Below, piece by piece: positions 17,823 to 26,948 of a DNA stretch of 54,089 bases. Under the pieces are notes generated by a model that searched no databases, was not told the origin of the DNA, and saw only the letters and a list, made by a program, of their open reading frames with translations. The DNA lies in NCBI GenBank assembly GCA_026713245.1, contig JAPOOU010000144.1, forward strand, positions 1 through 54,089, read 5' to 3'. Source of the stretch: Chloroflexota bacterium (lineage in GTDB: Bacteria > Chloroflexota > Anaerolineae > Aggregatilineales > Phototrophicaceae). How positions within the stretch are numbered: position 1 is the stretch's first letter; each line of letters opens with the position of its first letter. The translations under genes were made by a program, and so were the position numbers.

Positions 17823-19364
17823 TTGTCTTCGCGGGGGATCTTAAATATATCGATTCGTTTTCGACCCGTCCACGCGCTGCTAATTGTCATGTTCATTGCC
17901 TTCGCGCTAAGGCTGCTCCTGCTTGCCGACGGTGGTCAACGATATTTCCCCGACGAACACCGCTATTATCATTTCACAATTGCTTTCGCTGACACCATAT
18001 TTGAGGGAGACGTATTAAGTGGATTCGGCAGCCTGCTGGAATATCGGACGCATCCCGGCGCATATGCTGCGACAATTATTCCGGCATTCATTCATCGTAT
18101 AGTTTTTGAACTGAGCGCCGACAATGAATTAACTTGGCGAGATTACTGGAAAGATCAAACTGGGGACTTCCGATTTTCCGCGATTTTCTTCGCGATTCCC
18201 TCAGTGCTTTCAATCGGCCTCATTTATTGCATTGCCCTAAGGGCGGGCGCTGATGATTTAGAAGGTCTAATAGCAGCGTTTCTGCTCGCGGCATCCAATT
18301 CCTGGTTTATTTGGTCGCGACATTTTCTCACATACGATGTTTCTATGCTTTTCGCGCTCGCCGCCCTCTACGTCGCTTTGCGTCCGCGTGAGGTAGACCT
18401 TCGAGGCGGGCTTCTGACAGGGTTTTTCCTTTTTTGTGCGTTCTGGATATATACGAATCATGTGTTCCTGGTGTGTACAATCGGATTTTTGTACTGTCTG
18501 CATCTGGCTAGCAATCCACGGGTGATGATCGTAAGGCTATGCTTTGTATCGATCGGCGCCTCGCTACTGCTGATTCCGATTCTGATTTACAACTATGCTG
18601 TCTTGAATATCGATGTATTCGCGGGATTGCTCTCACAGGTGGAGGGGATTACTCAAGGCAGATACGAGGAAGGAGCAGTTCTTCCTTTTATTTATCTTCT
18701 GGAGACGGAAGGCTTGGTATCTCTGGTCTGGGTTCTTGGACTCATGTTGGCGTCCTGGGATGTTTTAAGCCGCCGTCCGAACAGGCGGCGACACCGTATC
18801 ATGCTTTGGCTTGTGGCATTGGTTGTTCTCTACGGACCGATGGCGCTTCTTTCAACAGGACTGCATGTTGTCGTTCTATTTGGACGAACTGTTCGCACAC
18901 TTGTGCCCTTTATCGCGCTGATCTGCGCCTTTGCATTTGCGCCGCTCGCCAAGCGGTGTGGTTACAGGCTAACAGCTTTGAGCGTTGCGGGCATAACCGT
19001 AGTGGCCTTGATGAACTTTATAGGGGTGATTAGCCAGCAGTATCACATGGAGCTGACCCGTCAAGTCCGCGACGAATATGGAGCGGTGTCCCTAACCACA
19101 ACGTTTAGTCCGCCGTCAAGGAGCCATCCATTCAAAAATCCTGTCCTCGAAGGGGCGCGATATGAGTTCGTGAACGCCGGTTATTATTATCCAATTACGG
19201 AAATGACGGACCTCCCGGACGGTAAAGTCCTATTGAAAGTCGCGCATCCCTTCAACTACAAGCCTTGGCAGTACGAGGGCATGACACCTGAAATGCGCGA
19301 AATAATCAATCGTGACGGGCTGTACATGTGGCTCATTGACAAAGGACCTTCCGTAGAAGAGTAG
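17823..19364 (+). CDS. GT-C fold membrane glycosyltransferase, paralogue 4
   Basis: A 513-residue homologue. The outer-loop motif is GGQRYFPDEHRYYH (Asp44-Glu45), the second block is SRHFLTYDVSMLFAL, the third is VLFGRTVRTLVPF and the C-terminal signature is HPFNYKPWQYEGMTPEMRE, nearly the same as in paralogue 1. The start codon is uncertain: TTG 17823 gives the aligned length but has only a close AGGGA upstream. A 275-base gap follows paralogue 3. The near-identical tails of paralogues 1, 2 and 4 against variable membrane regions suggest either strong selection on the tail or gene conversion. Confidence 0.79.
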   Translation: MSSRGILNISIRFRPVHALLIVMFIAFALRLLLLADGGQRYFPDEHRYYHFTIAFADTIFEGDVLSGFGSLLEYRTHPGAYAATIIPAFIHRIVFELSADNELTWRDYWKDQTGDFRFSAIFFAIPSVLSIGLIYCIALRAGADDLEGLIAAFLLAASNSWFIWSRHFLTYDVSMLFALAALYVALRPREVDLRGGLLTGFFLFCAFWIYTNHVFLVCTIGFLYCLHLASNPRVMIVRLCFVSIGASLLLIPILIYNYAVLNIDVFAGLLSQVEGITQGRYEEGAVLPFIYLLETEGLVSLVWVLGLMLASWDVLSRRPNRRRHRIMLWLVALVVLYGPMALLSTGLHVVVLFGRTVRTLVPFIALICAFAFAPLAKRCGYRLTALSVAGITVVALMNFIGVISQQYHMELTRQVRDEYGAVSLTTTFSPPSRSHPFKNPVLEGARYEFVNAGYYYPITEMTDLPDGKVLLKVAHPFNYKPWQYEGMTPEMREIINRDGLYMWLIDKGPSVEE

Positions 19365-19420
19365 CCAAGCCGCTGGGCAACTGGTATATTGCTTTCAACT
19401 GTAGCGGGGAGGGAAACTCT

Positions 19421-20584
19421 ATGGTCGAAGTTGTCATCGTCGACGCCATTCGCAGTCCTCTGGGCAAGCGCAATGGCTGGCTGCGCGAGCAGCATCCTGT
19501 CAAGCTGGGATCTCACGTCGTTAGAGCGCTGCTAGAACGTAGCGGACTGGACGGAGCCGTAGTCGACCATGTGATCTTCGGTTGCGTCAGCCAGGTCGCT
19601 GAGCAGACACTCAACATTGCTCGCAATGTCGTGCTGGATGCCGAGCTTCCCGTTGAGGTGCCAGCTACGGCGATCGATTTCCAATGCGGCAGCAGCCAGC
19701 AGTCGATCCATCTCGCTGCGGCAATGGTGAGTTCGGGGCAAGCGGATACAGTCATCGCTGGTGGCGTGGAAAGCATGACGCGGGTGCCGATGGGTTCGAG
19801 CCTGGGCATTGGCGGCGCATCGCCGTTTACGGACAACATTATGGAGTCCCACAATATGATCCCGCAAGGCATCGCCTCGGACGAAATCGCCGCAAAGTGG
19901 GGCATCACTCGCCTGGAAATGGATGAATTGAGCCTGACGAGCCACCGACGGGCCTGGAAAGCCACCGAAGCCGGCCTGTTGAGAAGAGAAATCGCGCCTG
20001 TTCAGGGTGTTGATGATGCGGGCAACTCGTTCCTGGTCGAGCGAGATCAAGGCATTCGCCCCTCGACGACGCTGGAAAAAATGGCGCAACTCGAGCCCGT
20101 ATTTACGCCGGACGGCGTCACCACCGCCGGCAACAGCAGTCAGATCAGTGACGGAGCGGCGGCTGTCCTGGTGATGAGCGCTGCAAAGGCGGCGCAGTTG
20201 TCCTTAGAACCGCGCGCGCGCATAGTGGAGGCGACAACTGTCGGCAGCGACCCGCATCTGATGCTTACCGGGCCGATACCCGCCACAGAAAAGGTGCTGC
20301 GGCGCGCCGGAATGGCCCTCGGGGAAATTGACCTCTTCGAGGTCAACGAGGCATTCGCGTCGGTACCGCGGATCTGGGAGCGGGACGTCGGCGGCGATCT
20401 CAGTCGTGTCAACATTCATGGCGGCGCCATCGCCCTGGGGCACCCGCTGGGCGGGTCCGGCGCGCGATTGATGACCGCGCTGATCAACGCGCTGGAAACG
20501 ACTGGCTCGCGTTTTGGCTTACAGACCATGTGCTGCGGCGGCGGCATGGCGACCGCGACCATCATCGAGCGGATCGAGAGCTGA
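19421..20584 (+). CDS. Thiolase (acetyl-CoA C-acyltransferase family)
   Basis: Catalyses thiolytic cleavage of 3-ketoacyl-CoA or the reverse condensation. The 387-residue protein has the nucleophile Cys89 in DFQCGSSQQSIH, the NEAFA motif, the catalytic His in GGAIALGHPLGGSGARL and the second Cys in TMCCGGGMA. It starts with VEVVIVDAIRSPLGK, as usual. The sequence words are closest to the degradative or steroid-type thiolases rather than SCP2-type ones. ATG 19421 has a GGGAGG site eight bases away. It follows the fourth GT-C gene by 56 bases; a metabolic link is not obvious. No other beta-oxidation genes are in the window. Confidence 0.93.
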   Translation: MVEVVIVDAIRSPLGKRNGWLREQHPVKLGSHVVRALLERSGLDGAVVDHVIFGCVSQVAEQTLNIARNVVLDAELPVEVPATAIDFQCGSSQQSIHLAAAMVSSGQADTVIAGGVESMTRVPMGSSLGIGGASPFTDNIMESHNMIPQGIASDEIAAKWGITRLEMDELSLTSHRRAWKATEAGLLRREIAPVQGVDDAGNSFLVERDQGIRPSTTLEKMAQLEPVFTPDGVTTAGNSSQISDGAAAVLVMSAAKAAQLSLEPRARIVEATTVGSDPHLMLTGPIPATEKVLRRAGMALGEIDLFEVNEAFASVPRIWERDVGGDLSRVNIHGGAIALGHPLGGSGARLMTALINALETTGSRFGLQTMCCGGGMATATIIERIES

Positions 20585-20650
20585 CGCGGCCCGGTCCTGG
20601 CGGGCGGCAAAGTCGTTGCACTGGAAATTCAGCGATTACTGCGTTGGCGC

Positions 20651-21805
20651 TTAACCTGTCTGGCCGACAGGCGCGGGCGTCGGGCGTACGCCAACGCCGA
20701 CAGGCGCGCTCTCGTTGCCGACGCCGGCGCTTGTCCCCGGCGACGTAACCGTCTGGTTGGGCGCCGGGCACAACTCATTTGCCTTGTCGCGTTTGTCCGC
20801 GATGGTGGCGCGGCCGATAGTCGTCACTGCCGGCTGCAATGCCAAGGCTGCCTCGTACTGGTCGCGCGCCCGGCAGTGATCACCCCGGAAGGACAGCGCA
20901 TCCCCGTAATTTCGATGCGCCCCCTGCAATTCGGTCATGATCTGGCCGTTCAAGTAATTCCCGAGGCGATGTTCGTAGGCGATGATACTGAGAAGGCGGA
21001 CGGCTTCGCCAGGATTGGCGATCTTCAATTGCAGGCCTCTCAGGTAGAGTTCGGCAACAGTGCGCTCGTAGTTTAACCCTTCGAGATCGCCGTAGTTTTC
21101 AGCGCGTCCCGTCGTCAAGATCGCCTCGGATAATCTTCCGCCGCGGAAGAGCCTGGTCGCTTGGGACGTGAGCGCGGCAAACAAGAGTTCGCGCACGCGA
21201 TCACGTTGAAAGCTCTGGTCAAGCGCGATAATGGCATCCAGCGTGTCCACTGCGCGCTGGTATTCCTGCGACACGATATTTGCCTGCGCCTCCAGCAGCA
21301 AAGCTTCCAAATCGTATACCGGGCTATCCTCTATTGTCGCCGCCGCAATCGCCGCTCGAGACGGCATGGTGGCAGTGGGCTGGACCGGCTCTGTTGGCTG
21401 TGGAATAGCGGTCGGCTGAGACCGTTGATAAAGGGCGGTCGCCGCTGGGATGATTTCGCTGAGGCAGGGCGGCGCCGGCGTTATCATGAGCAAAAAAGCG
21501 AGCCTTGTCCGCAACAATTGCTGGTTGCCGGCGTCCATATCAACCTGAATGCGCTCGCACTGTTCTCTCGTATCCGCTTCTCCAGTGGCGGTCGCGTTTT
21601 CGCGCGCGACTGCGATGCCGGAATTCCAGCCGGCATAGGCGGATGCCAAGGCGATCAGGGCCGCGAGGACGGTGCAGACGAATACAACCATTGCCCAGAG
21701 CAGACAGCCCAGGCCTTGGCGCGAAGCGCGCCTCTCGTCGTGATTCGTGATCTGCCCGGGCTGGTACGGATTGCCGGGTTGGTGGTCTGCTGATGATTGC
21801 GTCAA
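20651..21805 (-). CDS. Membrane-anchored TPR-like protein
   Basis: Unrecognised as a named family. After a short hydrophilic N-terminus there is one membrane helix (LLWAMVVFVCTVLAALIALA). A Pro/Thr linker follows (PTAIPQPTEPVQPTATMP). TPR-like helical repeats come next (ALLLEAQANIVSQEYQRAVD, RGDHCRARDQYEAALALQP), then a Pro/Gly tail. It is probably a scaffold outside or inside the membrane. The frame is open up to 21934, but that part overlaps a family C repeat (21900-21978). TTG 21805 is therefore the preferred start, giving 384 residues. No ribosome site decides it. Confidence 0.6.
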   Translation of the reverse strand: MTQSSADHQPGNPYQPGQITNHDERRASRQGLGCLLWAMVVFVCTVLAALIALASAYAGWNSGIAVARENATATGEADTREQCERIQVDMDAGNQQLLRTRLAFLLMITPAPPCLSEIIPAATALYQRSQPTAIPQPTEPVQPTATMPSRAAIAAATIEDSPVYDLEALLLEAQANIVSQEYQRAVDTLDAIIALDQSFQRDRVRELLFAALTSQATRLFRGGRLSEAILTTGRAENYGDLEGLNYERTVAELYLRGLQLKIANPGEAVRLLSIIAYEHRLGNYLNGQIMTELQGAHRNYGDALSFRGDHCRARDQYEAALALQPAVTTIGRATIADKRDKANELCPAPNQTVTSPGTSAGVGNESAPVGVGVRPTPAPVGQTG

Positions 21806-22288
21806 GCGAGCGGGTCCCGTCCCTAGGCGGAGAAGCGGCGAGTATTGTAGCCGACGGTCATGTTCTGCGCTAGCCGACGCCTGCCCGATTGCCCGGTGCG
21901 GTAGCGTATCGAAGTCTGTTGAAATATAGAACAACAGCCGCCTGACAGCCGGTAGGGACTACTTCTGTGAGTCGCCCGCATAACATGCAAAAAGGCGCAA
22001 GTTATGTCACGGTAGTCCGGTCATAAAAGCCTGTCATGTACTCAGCGTCTCACGGGGGAAGTTGAACCCAGCGCCGATTCACAATCTCATACCGCCAAGC
22101 CGCCCCGGCTTATCGAGTCAGAAATAATTCATGCCGCGGTCACAACGCGAATTCAATGGACTGCGAACAGCCGGATAATACTCGGCGACTGTGGGGCTGT
22201 ATTGAGGGTTTAACGGGTGTATACGGGTTGATAAGCGGGTCTTTAGGGCTTGTTGCTGCGCCGCCGGCATTAGGCGCGCGGTCGTTGC
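21806..22288. other. Intergenic region with family C repeat
   Basis: It holds the repeat at 21900-21978. The rest (21979-22288) shows no gene, no clear promoter pair and no further repeat copy. Confidence 0.45.
21900..21978 (+). repeat. Family C element, degenerate
   Basis: It contains GAACAACAGCCGCCTGACAG followed by CCGGTAGGG, 40 bases nearly the same as 2178-2217. It then has a decayed GTAGGGACT...GAGTCGCCC hairpin. Its left edge, read in reverse, resembles the TTTCAACAG edge of the copies at 80 and 37625. Confidence 0.6.
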
Positions 22289-23128
22289 TCAGATCAACCT
22301 TGTCTGCAATTGCGGCAAAAGAACCTCGCTGATCTTCAAATCATGCCGCTGTCGATCAAGGAAATAGCTGACCGATTCGTAACCGACGCTTTCGAGCTTG
22401 TCAAGCGCTTTGTCGAAGTCGGCGCCTACACGGTACGCGTCATGCGAGTCGGAGCCGAGCACGACCGGGATATTTCGCCCCGCCATCTCCCGCAAGATCT
22501 CCATGCCGGGATTCATTTCCGGGTAGGGTTTGTTGACGCCGCTAGTATTGAGTTCCATAGCGATGCCGGCGCGCGCAACGCGATCCAGAGCGCGACGAAT
22601 CGTATCAAGATGATCGGCGACGTCGTATTGTTTGGGATGCACGATCTTGACGATGTCGGGATGGCTAAGACAGTCGAACAGGCCGGATTCCGCCGCATTT
22701 GTCAGGTTCTCGAAGTAGCTCCGTTCGTATGCCAGGCGCGACGCGCCTTCGAGATAGATCGCTTGGTATTCCTGAGTCTGTGGGTGGACCGAGCCCAGGA
22801 TATAGCTGAAATCGGCTTTCTTGTGCAAATCCTCCAGCCAACTCTCCATACCGGGCATGTAATCGCTTTCCAGGCCCAGGCGCACATCGACGCGCCCCGC
22901 AAAATCCTCGCGCGTTTTTTCGATCATGGCCACATATTGAGGCAGTTGATTGATGCTCATGCGCGCGCCGGGGTTCCAGCCAAAAGGCATGGGACTGTGG
23001 CAAGTGAAGCTGATGCCGCGCAAGCCCTTCTTCTCGGCTTCCGCCGCGTAATCGGCGGGAGCGCCACGGGCGTGTTTGCACAGGGGAGTGTGCATATGAG
23101 AATCGTACATGTTTGGCTCAATGGGCAT
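22289..23128 (-). CDS. PHP-domain phosphatase (histidinol-phosphatase family)
   Basis: Probably hydrolyses histidinol phosphate or a related phosphomonoester, using the PHP metal site. The first motif is DSHMHTPLCKHA. Others are ISFTCHSPMPF, RLGLESDYMPG, ILGSVHPQ, CLSHPDIVKI, MELNTSG and VLGSDSHDAYRVG, matching the order of metal ligands in HisJ/HisK-type proteins. The length (279 residues) is typical. ATG 23128 has a GGAG site six bases upstream; the frame extends to 23161, but without such a site. No other his genes are in the window, so a histidine-biosynthesis role rests on family similarity only. Confidence 0.88.
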   Translation of the reverse strand: MPIEPNMYDSHMHTPLCKHARGAPADYAAEAEKKGLRGISFTCHSPMPFGWNPGARMSINQLPQYVAMIEKTREDFAGRVDVRLGLESDYMPGMESWLEDLHKKADFSYILGSVHPQTQEYQAIYLEGASRLAYERSYFENLTNAAESGLFDCLSHPDIVKIVHPKQYDVADHLDTIRRALDRVARAGIAMELNTSGVNKPYPEMNPGMEILREMAGRNIPVVLGSDSHDAYRVGADFDKALDKLESVGYESVSYFLDRQRHDLKISEVLLPQLQTRLI

Positions 23129-23306
23129 GGCGGCTCCAGGGACTGAATGCGGACGCAACAACGGCGCCCATTTTGGCCTAGAAGCGGGGAGATGTCTATT
23201 GCGGGTTTGATGCCCTATTAGTTCGACATGGTTGCCAGCAGGCGCCTGCGATGTCGGTTATCGCGTTAGAGATTGTGATCAACTGGATTAAGGCCGTCGC
23301 ATGTCC

Positions 23307-23672
23307 TCAGCTCGTCGCCGCCCGCACAATGTCTGCGATCCTGGCTTCGGTCGCCTCGTCCAACTCGGGCTCGGCAAGGAACCAGGCGTTGGCGATGAGC
23401 TTGTCGGGCGCATCCTCGTCGATGAGTATGTTCGCTTTTTCGGTGAGGCCAAAGGTGACATAATCGTCCATACGAATGAAAACCAGGACCGGACCGCTCT
23501 TGGCGTAGCCTGGCATGCCGTACCACAGTCTCGGCTTGAGATCGGGATTGGCCGCCATGATGATTTCATGCAGGCGCTGGCCTATCGAGGCCTGGGCGCC
23601 GAACATTTGCGGGATTTTCTCGAGTACCGCCGCTAAATTGTCGGCATCCTTCTGCGCTTTTTTGGTTGCCAT
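23307..23672 (-). CDS. DUF1801 (YdhG-like) domain protein
   Basis: A 121-residue soluble protein. The words LHEIIMAANPDLKPRLWYGM, PGYAKSGPVLVFIRMDDYVT and FGLTEKANILIDED follow the DUF1801 layout, in which a short helical part precedes a small beta sheet. The biochemical function of this family is not established. The N-terminus is Lys-rich (MATKKAQKD). Its stop lies 178 bases before the PHP gene's start, and a 160-base gap separates it from the FGGY kinase upstream. It is likely a single-gene unit. Confidence 0.8.
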   Translation of the reverse strand: MATKKAQKDADNLAAVLEKIPQMFGAQASIGQRLHEIIMAANPDLKPRLWYGMPGYAKSGPVLVFIRMDDYVTFGLTEKANILIDEDAPDKLIANAWFLAEPELDEATEARIADIVRAATS

Positions 23673-23832
23673 ATAAGCTCCTTTTCTTCAAGCAAGAACA
23701 CCATAGAGACCTGTGCGCATATGCAGAAGTATTCGGGAAGATTCTTCATTAGTCAAGTTGTCGCTACTGGCGGATTGCCGCTGCCCGGGGGCGAGGCGCG
23801 CGAACCGAGGCGTAGACGCGTTCCGGCGCCAC

Positions 23833-25368
23833 TCAGGTAAACCGGGACAGCCGGCGCATGTTCCGTCGATTGTCTCGGTAGAGATCGCGATAAATGGAAT
23901 AGAGTTCGTCGTAAATCGCTTTCCTCCCCGAGTTGGGCAGAATGCGGCGGTCAATCCGCACCCAGGCGTCGTGTAGAGGAGCGAAATCATCAAAAATGCC
24001 GGCCGCCATTCCGGCCAGGTAGGCATCGCCATAAGCCGCGCCAATCGTTTGGCGCGGTATGTCTTGCGGCAAGCCCGCGACGTCGCTGCATATTTGCAGC
24101 CAAAGCGGATCCTGCACGCCGCCGCCGATGGCAACCAGGCGCTGCGGCCGAGCCTCGATTTCACTCATGGCTTCAATGTTGTGGCGCAAGCCATAGCCGA
24201 TGCTTTCGAGAAGGCTGCGGTAGAGATGCGCGCGACTGTGGCTGAGGCTCAAGCCGAAGATCATGCCCTTGGCATGCACATCGTTAATGGGGGTGCGCTC
24301 GCCGCTGAAATAGGGCAGGGTGATCAAGCCGTCGCTGCCGGCGTCGATGCGCGAGGCGATCTTTGAAAGCAAGGCGAAGGCGTTCACGCCTTCTTCCTCC
24401 GCTCGCTGCCGCTCGGCATGTGCCAGTTCATCGCGGAACCAGGTCAGCAGCGCGCCCGATGTCGACAAGCCCGCCGCCAGAATGGCGCTGCCCGGCACAA
24501 TACCCACGGAGGCCCAGAGATCGCGGTGCGGGCGATAGGCTGCCGTGGTCTGGATGAGGAAAAGCGTCGTGCCGTACATCACCATCAGATCGCCGGTGTT
24601 GGTCGCCCCCGCGGCAATCGCCTCGGCGAGCGCGTCGGCCGTGCCGGCAGCGACAGGCGTGCCGAGGGGGATTCCAGTCTCATCGGCGGCTTGCGCTGTG
24701 ATCGCGCCGGCTTGCTCCCCGGACCAGAGTGTCTCCGGCAACCATTCTATGGGACAAATCCGCTCGACCCAGTCCCGGCGCCAGGCCAGTTGATGCACGT
24801 CGAAGAAGGGAGCGAAGTAAGGCGCGACATAGTTGTCGACGACAAAGCGGCCGGTCAGGCGGTAAACAAGGTAGGTTGACGCGGTGACGATCTTGCGGGT
24901 GCGCTCGAATAGCTCGGGCTGATGGCGGCGGTACCAAAGTACTTTGGGGCCCACTGACTGCGCCGAGAGCGATTGACCGGCGCGCGCGAAAATCTCATCT
25001 TCTCCCAGTTCCGCTGTCAGGTCGTCGATCTCTTGACCGGCGCGGGTGTCGATGCCGTAGAGGATGGAGGGACGCAGTGGATTGTAGCTTGAGTCGAGCG
25101 GGAGCATGGTGGGCGCAATTGCGCTGGTGGCGACGCCGGCGATGCGCGCCGGATCAATAGCCGCAGTGTCGATCAGAGCGCGGGAAATCGTACAAAAGTC
25201 GCGCCACCAGACAGCGTCCGCATCTTGTTCCGCCCAGCCGGGCTGCGGGATATCAAAGCCGTGCGGCGTCGTGTGCTCGGCGAGCGCCTGGCCATCAAGG
25301 CCGACCAGTACGCCCTTGGAACTGGAAGTGCCAATATCAATGCCCAGCAGCAGCCGATCGTCCTTCAT
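23833..25368 (-). CDS. FGGY-family carbohydrate kinase (xylulokinase-like)
   Basis: ATP-dependent phosphorylation of a sugar or ketose. Residues 9-19 (GIDIGTSSSKG) are the phosphate-1 loop of the ASKHA fold. PQPGWAEQDADAVWW, LPYFSGERTPINDVHAKGMI and LVAIGGGVQDPLWLQICSDV are the FGGY signatures; FGGY specificity (xylulose, ribulose, gluconate) cannot be fixed by eye. The length (511 residues) is normal. It lies 13 bases downstream of the Gfo/Idh/MocA dehydrogenase gene and in the same direction as the sugar ABC transporter genes. This fits a pathway of uptake, oxidation to a keto-sugar and phosphorylation. Confidence 0.9.
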   Translation of the reverse strand: MKDDRLLLGIDIGTSSSKGVLVGLDGQALAEHTTPHGFDIPQPGWAEQDADAVWWRDFCTISRALIDTAAIDPARIAGVATSAIAPTMLPLDSSYNPLRPSILYGIDTRAGQEIDDLTAELGEDEIFARAGQSLSAQSVGPKVLWYRRHQPELFERTRKIVTASTYLVYRLTGRFVVDNYVAPYFAPFFDVHQLAWRRDWVERICPIEWLPETLWSGEQAGAITAQAADETGIPLGTPVAAGTADALAEAIAAGATNTGDLMVMYGTTLFLIQTTAAYRPHRDLWASVGIVPGSAILAAGLSTSGALLTWFRDELAHAERQRAEEEGVNAFALLSKIASRIDAGSDGLITLPYFSGERTPINDVHAKGMIFGLSLSHSRAHLYRSLLESIGYGLRHNIEAMSEIEARPQRLVAIGGGVQDPLWLQICSDVAGLPQDIPRQTIGAAYGDAYLAGMAAGIFDDFAPLHDAWVRIDRRILPNSGRKAIYDELYSIYRDLYRDNRRNMRRLSRFT

Positions 25369-25381
25369 TAGCCCCGCATTT

Positions 25382-26413
25382 CTACTCTAAGTCGACGGGT
25401 TTGCCGGTACGCGCCGATTCTTCGACTGCGCAGAGCACGCGCGTGACCAGCGCCGCTTCGGCGCCCGTCGCCAGCACGGGCTTGTCCTGAACAACGGCAT
25501 CGACGAAGCGGGCGATAGCTTCCAGCACGAAGCCGCTCATGCGTGCCGAACTGGCGTCGAGCGTGAAACCCAGTACATCGGGCAGACTGACCGAATCGCG
25601 CGTGTACTTCTCGACAGTACGGTGATCGGAGGTGTTGATGTAGAGCACGCCTTCGCTGCCCAATACTTCCATCTTGAAGTTGAAGACATTGGGCTCGGTC
25701 TCGGGCAGGATCCAACTGTTCTCAAGCGTGACGACCGCGCCCTTTGCGAACTCAACAATAGCGACATGGAAATCTTGCGTATCGACGCCTTGGCCGCGCA
25801 AGACGCCCGAACGACTGACGGCATAGACGCGAACTGGCTTGTCATTCAGCAGCCAATGGGACATATCAAATGTGTGACTGGCCAGGAACCAGAGCGCCGA
25901 GCTCTTGTCTGCCCAGGGCAGCATTTGCCTGGGCACAAATGTCGTATTGCTCAGGCGAGCGTAAATGTATTTGAGATCGCCGAGTTCGCCGTCCAGAACA
26001 CTTTGCCGCGCCTGAACAAACGGCGGATTAACGCGGTTGTGAAAGTCGACCATGAGCTTGACACCGGCTTTTTCGACAGCTTCCAGGATGGCGTCAGCAT
26101 CTTCGACGGTGGTGGCCAGCGGCTTTTCTACCAGGATATGTTTGCCGGCCTTTGCAGCGGCCACGGCCAGATCGCGATGCGCGAAATCGGGCGTGGCGAT
26201 GGATACGGCGGCGATATCGTCCCGCGCCAGCAGTTCGCGATAGTCGGTGTAAACGTGGGGCACGCTGTATCGCTCCGCGATTTCGCGCGCCCTTTCCTCG
26301 TCCAGATCGCAGACGGCGAGCAGGTCCGCTTGTGGCATATTATGGTAGACGTGCGCATGCCAGGCGCCGCCGACAATGCCCGTCCCGATCACGCCGAATC
26401 CTGTTTGACTCAT
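25382..26413 (-). CDS. Gfo/Idh/MocA-family oxidoreductase
   Basis: NAD(P)-dependent sugar or inositol dehydrogenase, 343 residues. The Rossmann fold begins FGVIGTGIVGGAWHAHVY. The family marker EKPLATTVEDADAIL carries the catalytic Lys. VDFHNRVNPPF and the HTFDMSHWLLND region line the substrate site. It is probably co-transcribed with the kinase (13-base gap). The small coiled-coil gene on the other strand at 26569 interrupts the run between this gene and the ABC permeases. The substrate is probably the sugar or polyol taken up by the neighbouring transporter (inference). Confidence 0.91.
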   Translation of the reverse strand: MSQTGFGVIGTGIVGGAWHAHVYHNMPQADLLAVCDLDEERAREIAERYSVPHVYTDYRELLARDDIAAVSIATPDFAHRDLAVAAAKAGKHILVEKPLATTVEDADAILEAVEKAGVKLMVDFHNRVNPPFVQARQSVLDGELGDLKYIYARLSNTTFVPRQMLPWADKSSALWFLASHTFDMSHWLLNDKPVRVYAVSRSGVLRGQGVDTQDFHVAIVEFAKGAVVTLENSWILPETEPNVFNFKMEVLGSEGVLYINTSDHRTVEKYTRDSVSLPDVLGFTLDASSARMSGFVLEAIARFVDAVVQDKPVLATGAEAALVTRVLCAVEESARTGKPVDLE

Positions 26414-26500
26414 GTCAACTCCTTCTCGATGAAAACGTGAATCACAAACTCATGTCATTACCGGTATTATTAGCTGTTTTCGAGTTTGCCTAGCATTTGC

Positions 26501-26529
26501 TTGAAATTTGCTTCGACATCCCTTATACT
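26501..26529 (+). promoter_or_regulatory. Promoter of the small coiled-coil protein
   Basis: TTGAAA (26501-26506) and TATACT (26524-26529) are 17 bases apart. The start codon ATG 26569 with AAGGA follows about 33 bases after the predicted transcript start. The GTG at 26542 is also in frame but lies almost at the transcript start. Confidence 0.65.
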
Positions 26530-26568
26530 GGCGACTGACGCGTGGATGCCATTTTCCAAGGAACCTTC

Positions 26569-26877
26569 ATGGACATTGAAGACAAGTTAAACCAGCACGA
26601 ACGCAGCATTGGGTGGATCGAGGGGAAATTAGAATCCCTGGCCACAAAAGAATTCGTCCGTAAGGAAGTCAATGACGCCGTCAAAGCGATCGATGCAAAG
26701 ATTGATGCGTTGAATACAGACATAAGCGACCAGATAAAACAATTGAGTAATAATATTGAGAAAGAGCGTAGCTGGCGCATGAAAGTCACTGGCGGCGTCA
26801 GTATTCTGGCGCTGGTCTTGGTTGCTATTTCCAGTCTAGTGACGACTCTCGTTAGTCTTGGCATCATCACCGCCTAA
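26569..26877 (+). CDS. Small coiled-coil protein with C-terminal membrane anchor
   Basis: A 102-residue protein. Residues 1-65 are charged and helical with heptad spacing (MDIEDKLNQHERSIGWIEGK, AVKAIDAKIDALNTDISDQI), predicting a coiled coil. Residues 72-98 form one membrane helix (VSILALVLVAISSLVTTLVS). The layout resembles phage XhlA/DUF1640-type or tail-anchored oligomers, but I do not recognise the family. It has its own promoter and stands between two sugar-metabolism gene groups on the opposite strand. The protein at 41284-41517 has the same layout (charged helix, then terminal membrane helix). Confidence 0.72.
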   Translation: MDIEDKLNQHERSIGWIEGKLESLATKEFVRKEVNDAVKAIDAKIDALNTDISDQIKQLSNNIEKERSWRMKVTGGVSILALVLVAISSLVTTLVSLGIITA

Positions 26878-26948
26878 TGTAACCATATTTCACGCGTGAC
26901 GCCACAAAGCCAAGCCTGCCGATATGTTTGCCACCGGGCGACGGACGG

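Noticed and set aside
21806-21934. Start of the TPR membrane protein at 21934
   Set aside because: The segment includes a dispersed family C repeat, so it is unlikely to be coding.
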